A stretch of 50,860 bases of DNA from Streptomyces sp. WAC06614 (GTDB lineage Bacteria > Actinomycetota > Actinomycetes > Streptomycetales > Streptomycetaceae), in assembly GCF_003949795.1 (NCBI RefSeq), contig NZ_RPRY01000012.1:1-50860 (forward strand), given 5' to 3'. The notes under the pieces were generated by a model. That model had not been told where the DNA came from, searched no databases, and worked only from the letters and a program-made list of their open reading frames with translations. This document shows positions 9,556 through 16,765 of this stretch, piece by piece (the first letter of the stretch is position 1; each line of letters starts with the position of its first letter). The position numbers and the translations under genes are program-made.

Positions 9556-9930
9556 TCAGGCTGACGGCAGGCCGCGGGAAAGGTCCGCTCGGGCGGCCTC
9601 CAAGGCATCGCGGGCCGGCGGGTAAGCGATGTCGACACGGTGGGCGAGAGGATCGGCGTCGGTCAGCCTGCCGGCGGCGGCAAGGTTCTCCAGGTCCTGG
9701 CAGAGCGGGGCCAGCTGCTCCAGCCCGAACGTCCAGCTGTGGGACTTGAGCGTATGGGCGGCGCGGCGCACGCGTTCCACGTCTCCGTCGCGGAGGCCGT
9801 CGTGAATGTCCGAGACCAGGTCAGGTGAATCCGTCAAGAACGTGTCGATCAGTTGCACCGCAAACTCGGCATCGAGCGAATCGACCAGTTCCTGGACGGT
9901 CGCAGGGTTCAGGACGGGCGCGGCGGACAT
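9556..9930 (-). CDS. HPt phosphotransfer protein
   Basis: A 124-residue, mostly helical protein with the HPt signature RRAAHTLKSHSWTFG, so His59 is the probable phospho-acceptor. Typical features around it are LIDTFLTDSPDLVSDIHDGL before and LAPLCQDLENLA after. ATG 9930 is preceded by GGAGG at suitable spacing. It lies convergent to the hybrid kinase, which has receivers but no HPt, so it is the obvious next relay step. The expected route is kinase His, kinase receiver, HPt, then the receiver of the cyclase protein at 5327-6388. The route is an inference from neighbourhood. Confidence 0.88.
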   Translation of the reverse strand: MSAAPVLNPATVQELVDSLDAEFAVQLIDTFLTDSPDLVSDIHDGLRDGDVERVRRAAHTLKSHSWTFGLEQLAPLCQDLENLAAAGRLTDADPLAHRVDIAYPPARDALEAARADLSRGLPSA

Positions 9931-10292
9931 GGCGGCCTCCGGTGCTTCTCGTCGGTGCGGGCGCGGTGGGAATGGCTGAGACCTCCTTACACGATCCGGT
10001 GCCGGTGAATGCGGTCGGCACGCGTCGCTCGTGATCCGTTCGAACTCGACCGGTGGACGGCCGGGCTGCTGCCCCACGTCCGCCGAGGTGTGCCGACAGT
10101 GGTGAGGCGCCCACCGCACGGTCCGGGGACGGTTCGTGCTCCTCGCCCACGCAGACGGGCAGGCGAACGATCCAGGCCGAAGTAGCGATCCGGCCGGGCT
10201 GGGTGGAGAATCGAATTGGGGGAAAATTCTCCTGCGAAAAAGAGGAGGTCGGACGTCATCTCGATCCTCCCTCTCCGGCGTCAGGAAAAAGC
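9931..10292. other. 362-base divergent intergenic region
   Basis: The region lies between the HPt start (minus strand) and the cyclic-nucleotide-binding gene (plus strand). No coding frame with a plausible start and ribosome site was found. An inverted repeat, GGAGAAT and ATTCTCC with a 14-base spacer, lies at 10205-10232 in an unusually AT-rich stretch, about 60 bases before the downstream start. AGGAGG at 10242-10247 has no start codon at suitable spacing. No canonical CRP-type TGTGA-N6-TCACA site was seen. Confidence 0.6.
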
Positions 10293-10775
10293 ATGCGTAA
10301 TATTTCCTCGCGATACTTCGACTATGGAGAATCGACCGCCCGCGAAAAATATGGTGACGTGCGTTTTCTGGCGGACCTTCCGGACTCGGACTGGGCCAGA
10401 CTTGCCAAGTACTCCGAGGCGCGGCGATATTCCCCGGGCAGCGCTCTCATGGAAGCAGGCGCCGGTGATCAGTCGTTGTACCTTCTGACAAAGGGCCTCG
10501 TCGGGGTGGTCCTGCCGGGCCAGAAGTCGCCCTTCAAGGAAATCGACGCGCCATCGGTTCTCGGTGAGGTCTCGTTCATCGACGGTGGTCCGAGGTCCCT
10601 GAGTCTGGTGGCGCTGAGCGAATGCGAGGCGCTGCGCCTCAGCATGGAGGCGTTCGAGGTCCTGGCGGCGCACGAACCCGAGTTGGGTCGGAGGGTTCTC
10701 ATCGCCATCGCACGGGTCCTGGCGATGCGTCTGCGGTCGGCCACCGAACTCATCAACCAGAGCGGGAGTGCATGA
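10293..10775 (+). CDS. Stand-alone cyclic-nucleotide-binding domain protein
   Basis: A 160-residue protein with a single cNMP-binding fold at about residues 22-150. The phosphate-binding cassette is LGEVSFIDGGPRSLS at about 90-104, with Gly91-Glu92 and Arg101 as expected for ribose and phosphate contact. The usual small residue after Arg-Ser/Thr is Leu here. No helix-turn-helix follows, so it is not a CRP/FNR-type DNA-binding regulator by sequence. ATG 10293 follows AGGAAAAA. The stop lies one base before ATG 10777 of the oxidoreductase and inside it if GTG 10768 is used, so translation is probably coupled. It may act as a cAMP-sensing partner of that enzyme. Codon use is more AT-tolerant than in most neighbours. 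Confidence 0.87.
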   Translation: MRNISSRYFDYGESTAREKYGDVRFLADLPDSDWARLAKYSEARRYSPGSALMEAGAGDQSLYLLTKGLVGVVLPGQKSPFKEIDAPSVLGEVSFIDGGPRSLSLVALSECEALRLSMEAFEVLAAHEPELGRRVLIAIARVLAMRLRSATELINQSGSA

Positions 10776-10776
10776 G

Positions 10777-13383
10777 ATGAGCACGGCATTCCCGAGCTAC
10801 CTGCACATGCCGACCCGAGTACCCCGATGGCTCTGGGACGTGGGCCGCCTTGCTTCGGTGGCAGGTCTGGTGGCCCTCGTCGTGGCCCTGCTGGTGGAGC
10901 CGCGGTGGGGGCTGAGGGTGTGGTGGGGGATCGTCGTGCCGTGCCTCCCTCTCGTATGGCTCTTGGTGCCCGGACTGTGGCGCAATCTCTGTCCGGCTGC
11001 GGCGGTCAACCAAGTTCCCCGACGCGCCGGCCTCAGCTTCTCCCGCACCGCGCCGGCCTGGTGGAAGAACTACGCACCGGCCGTCGGTATGGCCCTCTTC
11101 CTGGCTGCCGTCGCGTCGCGCCCGCTCATTTTCGACGACAATGGCCCGGCTACGGCTGCCGGCATAGGGGTTGCTTTTGTCGGGGCGCTGGTCGGGGGTG
11201 TGGTGCTGAAGGGGAAGAGCGGCTGGTGCTCTTCCGTCTGCCCCATGCTGCCGGTGCAGCGGCTGTACGGGCAGACCCCGCTGGCAACTGTCCCGAACTC
11301 GCACTGCAGACCCTGTGTGGGGTGCACCAAGAACTGCTACGATTTCAATCCGAAAATAGCGTGGCTGGCCGATGTCAATGACGAGGACGAGCGCTGGGCC
11401 GGATTGAGGCTGATATTTGCAGGCGTGTTTCCGGGGGTTGTTCTGGCCTATTTCACGAGCCCCTCGGGGGCTTCTGCGGTCGAAGTCTATGCCCGCTTCC
11501 TTCTGGCACTGGCCGCCAGCGTGGGGCTCTTCATGGTCCTGCGCACCATGCGGGTGATGTCGGACGCCAAGCTGACGGCCCTGTATGCGGCGGCTGCGAT
11601 CGTCCTCTTCTACTGGTGGGCCTCCCGGGTGCTTGCCGGATCCGTCTTCGGCGATCCCGATCATTTCTCGATCTGGATCATACGCCTGGCAGCTTTTGCG
11701 TTTGCCGCATCCTTCGTCTGGCGTTCGGTGAGGAAGGAATCAGTGTTCCTCACGGATGAGGCGCCGTCGACGGAGTCGGTTCGCTTCGGCGGAGCGGGGG
11801 CTCTGACCGCCATCGCAGGTGCACAGCAGGAGACAGCGGAAGTGACGATCGAACCCCACGGGACGCGCATCCTTGCCAAACTCAATCAGCCACTGCTGGA
11901 GGTGGTGGAGGGTTCCGGCATCAAGCTTGAAGCAGGCTGCCGAATGGGCGTGTGCGGTGCCGATCCGATTTGCATCGTCGAGGGTATGGAGAACCTCTCC
12001 GAAGTGAGTCGTGAAGAAAGGGGCACGCTCGACCGTCTCGGGCTCGCCGACACCACCCGCATGGCGTGCAGTGCGCGGCTCAAGGGTCCGGTCACGATGA
12101 GCATCGAGCCCGACGAAGACAGCTCTCGAAGGGTTCGGCGCGTCGAAGACTTCGTGTGTGACGCATCTGTCAAGAGCGTCGTGATCTTGGGAAACGGGAT
12201 CGCCGGGATCACCACGGCGGACCATCTTCGCCGCCGCCACCCGACCTGCTCGATAGACGTGATCGCGGCCGAGCCGTATCCGCTGTACAACCGGATGGGA
12301 ATATCGCGCATCATCTACGGACGCTCCGCCATGTCTGGTTTGACGCTTCTTCCCGATTCGTGGTACGAGGATCGCCATATCACCGCCTGGCTGAACACAC
12401 GGGCCGTGCGTATCGACCGTGAGGAGCGGACCGTCGCTCTGGGCACCGGTGAGGTGCTGGCATACGACCGACTCGTGCTCGCGACCGGGGCGCAGGCTTT
12501 CGTCCCCACACTCGAGGGGTACGGGATCCCGGGGTCGTTCACGCTGCGCAGCGCCGGTGATGCGTTCTCGATCCGCGAGTACTCCCAGAAGAACGGATGC
12601 GACAGGGCGGCCGTGGCCGGCGGTGGGCTCCTCGGTCTCGAGGCCGCGGTCGCCCTGTCGAAGATCGGCCTTGACGTGACGGTCCTCGAGCGGGGCGAAC
12701 GACTTCTGCGCCGCCAGCTCGACCTGCGCGCCGCCCAGTTGCTGCAGGCGTACCTCGAAGGGCTCGGGCTGACCGTACTGGTGAATGCGACGTGTCTGCG
12801 ACTGCTGGGTGACGGACGACTGGAACGGGTCCTCCTCGAGGACGGCCGTTCAGTGCCGGCCGAGATGATGCTGATCGCTGCGGGAATCCTGCCGGACGTC
12901 AGGCTCGCGCAGGAAGCCGGTCTCGAGGTGGCCCGGGGCGTGGTCGTGGACGACTCGATGTGCGCGAGCGATCCATCGATCTACGCCGTAGGGGATGCTG
13001 CGGAATTCGATGGAAAGATATTCGGGCTGTGGCCCACGGCCGTGGAACAGGCCGAAGTGGCGGGAGAGGTGATAGCCGGAGGCGTGCGCAAGTTTGCCGG
13101 GGCGGTGCCTGTGGCCGTTTTGAAGGTGGCAGGAATAGACGTTCTTTCCTGCGGTCGCATCGAGAGCTCCGGGATGCCGGGTGAAGAAATAATGGTGCAC
13201 GAGGACCGAATGGAAAAGCGCTATACGAAGCTCGTCGTAGTCGATGGGCGGTTGGAGGGCGCGATTCTCCTCGGCCACAGCGTCGAAGGCGTCACGGAAT
13301 TGAGTGAAGCCGTGAAGGAACACCGCGACATGAGTGCGGAACTCGACAGTCTGCGGCGCGGTGACCTGAGTGTCCTGTCGTGA
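10777..13383 (+). CDS. Fused membrane 4Fe-4S / 2Fe-2S / FAD oxidoreductase
   Basis: An 868-residue multidomain redox protein. Residues 1-320 hold several membrane segments with NapH/CcoG-like features: NLCPAAAVNQVP, GWCSSVCPM, then Cys177, 180, 183 and 187 in a CxxCxxCxxxC 4Fe-4S motif. Residues about 352-445 are a ferredoxin-like domain with Cys388, Cys393 and Cys431. Asp396 stands where the third Cys of CxxxxCxxC would be, with Cys399 nearby. Residues about 465-770 are an FAD/NAD(P)H pyridine-nucleotide oxidoreductase (GNGIAG, GGGLLG, YAVGDAA). It probably moves electrons between NAD(P)H and a membrane or periplasmic partner. ATG 10777 follows GGGAG; GTG 10768 would overlap the preceding gene. 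Confidence 0.85.
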   Translation: MSTAFPSYLHMPTRVPRWLWDVGRLASVAGLVALVVALLVEPRWGLRVWWGIVVPCLPLVWLLVPGLWRNLCPAAAVNQVPRRAGLSFSRTAPAWWKNYAPAVGMALFLAAVASRPLIFDDNGPATAAGIGVAFVGALVGGVVLKGKSGWCSSVCPMLPVQRLYGQTPLATVPNSHCRPCVGCTKNCYDFNPKIAWLADVNDEDERWAGLRLIFAGVFPGVVLAYFTSPSGASAVEVYARFLLALAASVGLFMVLRTMRVMSDAKLTALYAAAAIVLFYWWASRVLAGSVFGDPDHFSIWIIRLAAFAFAASFVWRSVRKESVFLTDEAPSTESVRFGGAGALTAIAGAQQETAEVTIEPHGTRILAKLNQPLLEVVEGSGIKLEAGCRMGVCGADPICIVEGMENLSEVSREERGTLDRLGLADTTRMACSARLKGPVTMSIEPDEDSSRRVRRVEDFVCDASVKSVVILGNGIAGITTADHLRRRHPTCSIDVIAAEPYPLYNRMGISRIIYGRSAMSGLTLLPDSWYEDRHITAWLNTRAVRIDREERTVALGTGEVLAYDRLVLATGAQAFVPTLEGYGIPGSFTLRSAGDAFSIREYSQKNGCDRAAVAGGGLLGLEAAVALSKIGLDVTVLERGERLLRRQLDLRAAQLLQAYLEGLGLTVLVNATCLRLLGDGRLERVLLEDGRSVPAEMMLIAAGILPDVRLAQEAGLEVARGVVVDDSMCASDPSIYAVGDAAEFDGKIFGLWPTAVEQAEVAGEVIAGGVRKFAGAVPVAVLKVAGIDVLSCGRIESSGMPGEEIMVHEDRMEKRYTKLVVVDGRLEGAILLGHSVEGVTELSEAVKEHRDMSAELDSLRRGDLSVLS

Positions 13384-13396
13384 CCCCTGGTCCGGG

Positions 13397-13423
13397 CCGC
13401 CCGTCGATCGGGGGATCGGGCGG
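13397..13423. terminator. Possible terminator after the oxidoreductase
   Basis: CCGCCCG at 13397-13403 pairs with CGGGCGG at 13417-13423, 14 bases after the oxidoreductase stop. No T-run follows, as is usual in Streptomyces. The stem is short, so the call is tentative. Confidence 0.4.
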
Positions 13424-13538
13424 TGGGTCGCCGCTCCACCGCTCCGCCGGGTGGCGTGCCCGGGCGCCGTCCGCCGACCGGCCCTGATGTGCGGCAGTCC
13501 GGCATCGGCCCCAGGATTCTCGCCTAGGGTCGACAGAC

Positions 13539-14654
13539 GTGGGCATTCCAACTGATCTCGTCATCGTCGTCGGTGCCGTGCTCGTGGTGGCTCTGCTGTT
13601 CGACGTGACGAACGGTTTCCACGACGCCGCGAATGCGGTCGCCACCACGATCACCACCGGTGCGCTCGGCCCCCGCGCGGCCGTCGTCCTGTCCGCCGTC
13701 TGCAACCTGATCGGCGCCACCCTCTCCGTCACGATCGCGCAGACCCTCTCCGGCGGTCTTCTCCGCGCCTCGGACGGGGTACGGCCGGACGTCGTCCTCG
13801 CGGCCCTCGCCGGCGCGATCGTGTGGAACCTGCTCACCTGGTGGCGGGGCATCCCCTCCAGCTCCACGCACGCGCTGGTGGGCGGCCTCGTCGGAGCCAC
13901 GGTGACCTCGGTGGGGCCGCACGGCGTGAACGCCGGCGCGGTCCTCGCCACCGTGCTGGTCCCGATGGCCCTCTCACCGTTCGTCGCGGGCGCCGCAGCC
14001 TGGGTCGCGACCCGGATCACCGTCCGGGCGGCGGCCCGGACCACCGAGCGCAGCCGGGCCCGGGGCTACCGGGCCGGACAGATCGCCTCCGCCGGGATGC
14101 TCTCCCTGGCCCACGGCACCAATGACGCCCAGAAGACCATGGGCGTGATCACCCTCACCCTCGTCACCGCGCACCTCCTGCCGGCCGGATCGGCCCCTCC
14201 GCTGTGGGTGGTCGCGGCCTCGGCGACCGCCATGGCGGTGGGCACGTACTGCGGGGGCTGGCGCATCATCCGGACCCTGGGCCGTGGCGTCACCGAGGTC
14301 CGGCCCGAGCAGGGTTTTGCCGCCCAGACGGCGTCCGCCGCGGTCGTCCTGGCCTCCTCCCGGCTCGGCTTCCCGCTGTCCACGACCCACGTGGTGACGG
14401 GCGCGGTCGCCGGGACCGGAGCGGGACGTACGGGCGCAGGGGTCCAATGGCGGCGCCTCGCCGTGATGAGCTGCTTCTGGCTGCTGACCCTCCCGGCCAC
14501 CGCCGTGATCGCGTCCGCGGCCGAGCTCCTCACCGCACGGGGCCTGGGGGGCGAGGTACTGACCCTGGCCGTGCTGGCCGGCTCGGCGGTGACGGTGCGC
14601 CGCCTCGCCCGCCGCGACGCGGTCACCGCGGCCACCGTGACCGCCGACCCGTAG
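13539..14654 (+). CDS. Inorganic phosphate transporter, PiT family
   Basis: A 371-residue polytopic membrane protein with the two PiT half-signatures: FDVTNGFHDAANAVATTI near the N-terminus and SLAHGTNDAQKTMGVI at about residue 188. WRGIPSSSTHALVGG and GFPLSTTHVVTG are the matching loop motifs of each half. It imports phosphate as a metal-phosphate or proton/sodium symport substrate. GTG 13539 is the start, with no strong ribosome site visible. It stands alone between the redox island and a DHA2 exporter. Confidence 0.93.
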   Translation: MGIPTDLVIVVGAVLVVALLFDVTNGFHDAANAVATTITTGALGPRAAVVLSAVCNLIGATLSVTIAQTLSGGLLRASDGVRPDVVLAALAGAIVWNLLTWWRGIPSSSTHALVGGLVGATVTSVGPHGVNAGAVLATVLVPMALSPFVAGAAAWVATRITVRAAARTTERSRARGYRAGQIASAGMLSLAHGTNDAQKTMGVITLTLVTAHLLPAGSAPPLWVVAASATAMAVGTYCGGWRIIRTLGRGVTEVRPEQGFAAQTASAAVVLASSRLGFPLSTTHVVTGAVAGTGAGRTGAGVQWRRLAVMSCFWLLTLPATAVIASAAELLTARGLGGEVLTLAVLAGSAVTVRRLARRDAVTAATVTADP

Positions 14655-14834
14655 GACCCGTCACGGGCGCGCCGGGACCGGCAGGGCCGTGGTGAGGTCC
14701 CCGCGGTGCCACGTCGTTGCCCTTACCTCCGCAAGCTCCCCCGCCGTGGGGGTCGATCGGTGGTTCCCGCACCCGGAACGGGGACGCGAGCATGGCCGTG
14801 GCGGACCGAGAGGACAAGGAAGTGGGGAGCGAGA

Positions 14835-16397
14835 GTGCCGAGCCTGCTGCACGAACCCCCGGCCGCCGGCTCGGCCACGGCCTCCCGGGCGACGCTGTGG
14901 GTCCTCTGCCTCGGCTTCTTCATGATCTGCCTGGACGCCACCATCGTGACCGTGGCCGTCCCCGACATCCGCCAGTCCTTGGGGGCGTCCCTCGACGCGG
15001 CGGTCTGGGTCACCAGCGCGTACGCCCTCTGCTACGCCGTCCCCCTGGTCCTCGCCGGCCGGCTCGGCGACCGCTACGGCCCCCGGCGCATGCTCCTGAC
15101 CGGACTGGCGGTCTTCGTCCTGGCCTCGCTGGCCTGCGCGCTGGCCCCGACCACCGGGGTGCTCATCGCCGGCCGGGCCGTCCAAGGGCTGGGCGCGGCG
15201 CTGGTCGGACCGCAGACCATGGCGCTGATCGTCCACCTGTTCCCGGCCGAGCAGCGCGGCCGCGCCCTGGGGGTCTGGGGCGCGGTGGGCGGCGCGGCCA
15301 TGGCCGCGGGGGCGGTGGTCGGCGGGCTGCTGGTCGCCTGGACCGGCTGGCGCGGCATCTTCCTGGTCAACCTGCCGATCGGGACCGCCGGGTGGATCGC
15401 CGTCCAGCGTCTGCTGCCCGAACGGCGGCCGGGCACGGGCGGGAGGCTGGACCCGTGGGGCATCGCGCTCAGCGGTCTGGGACTGGCGGCCCTGCTGTTC
15501 GGGGTGCAGAGCGGCGAGGCGTACGACTGGGGCACCGTCGCCGGACCGGTCACCATTCCCTCGGTGCTCGTGTTCGCGGCCCTGTGCCTGGGGGTGTTCC
15601 TGTGGTCGCAGTGGCGCAACACCGCTCAACCGCTGCTGCCCCTGCGGCTGTTCCGCCATCGGGACTTCTCGGCCGGCGCCGCGGGCGTCGCGGCCCTGGG
15701 CCTGGCCATGGGCGGCCTCTTCCTGCCCCTGATGCTCTACCTGCAGAGCGGCCTCGGGTACAGCCCGTTCGCGGCGGGCGCGGCCACCGTCCCGATGTTC
15801 GTCCTGGCGTCGCTGTGCGCACGCACAGCGGGCACGTGGTCCGCCACCACCAGCCCGCGTGCCCTCGCAGCGGCCGGCTTCCTCCTGCTCACGGCGGGCA
15901 CCGGCGCGCTGACCTGGCTGCTGCACCCGAGCGTCGCCCTAGGGCTGCTGATGCTGCCCCTGCTCGCGGCCGGCATCGGCATCGGACTGGCCTCCGCGCC
16001 CCTCGCGGGCATCGCCACCCGAGGTCTGGACCCGTCGCTCGTCGGCGCCGCGTCCGGGGTCTTCAACACCAGCCGCCAGCTCGGCGGGGCCTTCGGCACC
16101 GCCGTCACCGGGGCCCTGCTCCAGGCCCACTTCGGTGCCACCGCCACCTCCGCCACCCGGGCGGCCCTGGCCTTCCCCGTGGCCGCGCTGCTGCTCGGCC
16201 TGGTGTGCTGCGCCTTCGTCCGGCCCTCGGCCGGCCCTCGGACCGCCCGCAACGGAACCGGCTCCCGCCGGGGGCCGGCGCCGGCACTCCCCGGGGTACG
16301 CCCGGACGGCGAGGCCCCCCGCGCCGTGGCCGAAGGGGGAGGCGCCCACGCCCAGGGGTGCCTTCCCCGTACTCCCCCCGCTCCGCCGAACGGATGA
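14835..16397 (+). CDS. DHA2-family MFS drug exporter (14 TM)
   Basis: A 520-residue transporter of the EmrB/QacA type. MICLDATIVTVAVPDIR in the first membrane segment and GRLGDRYGPRRMLL between segments 2 and 3 are family motifs. GAVVGGLLVAWTGWRGIFLVNLPIG is the antiporter motif C region. It probably exports a hydrophobic compound by proton antiport. The frame is open upstream to 14706, but GTG 14835 was chosen because GGGGAG sits 7 bases before it and the first membrane segment begins soon after. No regulator is adjacent, so the substrate cannot be guessed. Confidence 0.9.
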   Translation: MPSLLHEPPAAGSATASRATLWVLCLGFFMICLDATIVTVAVPDIRQSLGASLDAAVWVTSAYALCYAVPLVLAGRLGDRYGPRRMLLTGLAVFVLASLACALAPTTGVLIAGRAVQGLGAALVGPQTMALIVHLFPAEQRGRALGVWGAVGGAAMAAGAVVGGLLVAWTGWRGIFLVNLPIGTAGWIAVQRLLPERRPGTGGRLDPWGIALSGLGLAALLFGVQSGEAYDWGTVAGPVTIPSVLVFAALCLGVFLWSQWRNTAQPLLPLRLFRHRDFSAGAAGVAALGLAMGGLFLPLMLYLQSGLGYSPFAAGAATVPMFVLASLCARTAGTWSATTSPRALAAAGFLLLTAGTGALTWLLHPSVALGLLMLPLLAAGIGIGLASAPLAGIATRGLDPSLVGAASGVFNTSRQLGGAFGTAVTGALLQAHFGATATSATRAALAFPVAALLLGLVCCAFVRPSAGPRTARNGTGSRRGPAPALPGVRPDGEAPRAVAEGGGAHAQGCLPRTPPAPPNG

Positions 16398-16432
16398 TGA
16401 CCCGGGCCTCGCCGCGCGCCTAGTTTCGTCTC

Positions 16433-16627
16433 GTGCCACAAGTGACCCCAGAACCAGGACGTGACGCCGGCCGCGCCCGCTCCCGTGCAGAAGACCTTCG
16501 CCACCCCGGTGACGAGGAGCTGTGCCGCGCTTTGTGCGACATGGCGCTCTGCATCGAGGAGTCGGGTGACCCGGCCACCGCCGAGGAACTACGGAGACTG
16601 GCCGAGGCGCTGCGCCCGGTGTGCTGA
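16433..16627 (+). CDS. Small hypothetical protein
   Basis: A 64-residue frame with Streptomyces-like codon bias. The second half (PGDEELCRALCDMALC, then AEELRRLAEALRPVC) looks like two amphipathic helices with four cysteines. There is no recognisable ribosome site, and CTAGTTT 12 bases upstream could be a -10 box for a leaderless transcript. It is followed by a strong hairpin at 16715-16752. No family was recognised. Confidence 0.5.
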   Translation: MPQVTPEPGRDAGRARSRAEDLRHPGDEELCRALCDMALCIEESGDPATAEELRRLAEALRPVC

Positions 16628-16714
16628 GGCCGGGCCGTCCGGGAACCTTCCCGCCCAGCGACCCGGGCCGTCTCCGTCCGCGCCCGCCCCGCCCCCCGGC
16701 GGGAGCATGCCTGC

Positions 16715-16752
16715 GGGGCGGGGACGGCGAAGGAGGTCGCCGTCCCCGCCCC
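16715..16752. terminator. Strong bidirectional hairpin terminator
   Basis: A perfect 16-base stem, 16715-16730 with 16737-16752, closes a 6-base loop (AGGAGG). It lies between the small plus-strand ORF and the convergent stop of the M4 protease gene, so it can end both transcripts. There is no U-tract. Confidence 0.85.
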
Positions 16753-16765
16753 TCGTGCCCTGTCG

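Noticed and set aside
10293..10775. CRP/FNR-type transcription factor
   Set aside because: The chain ends at about residue 160 after the nucleotide-binding fold, with no helix-turn-helix.
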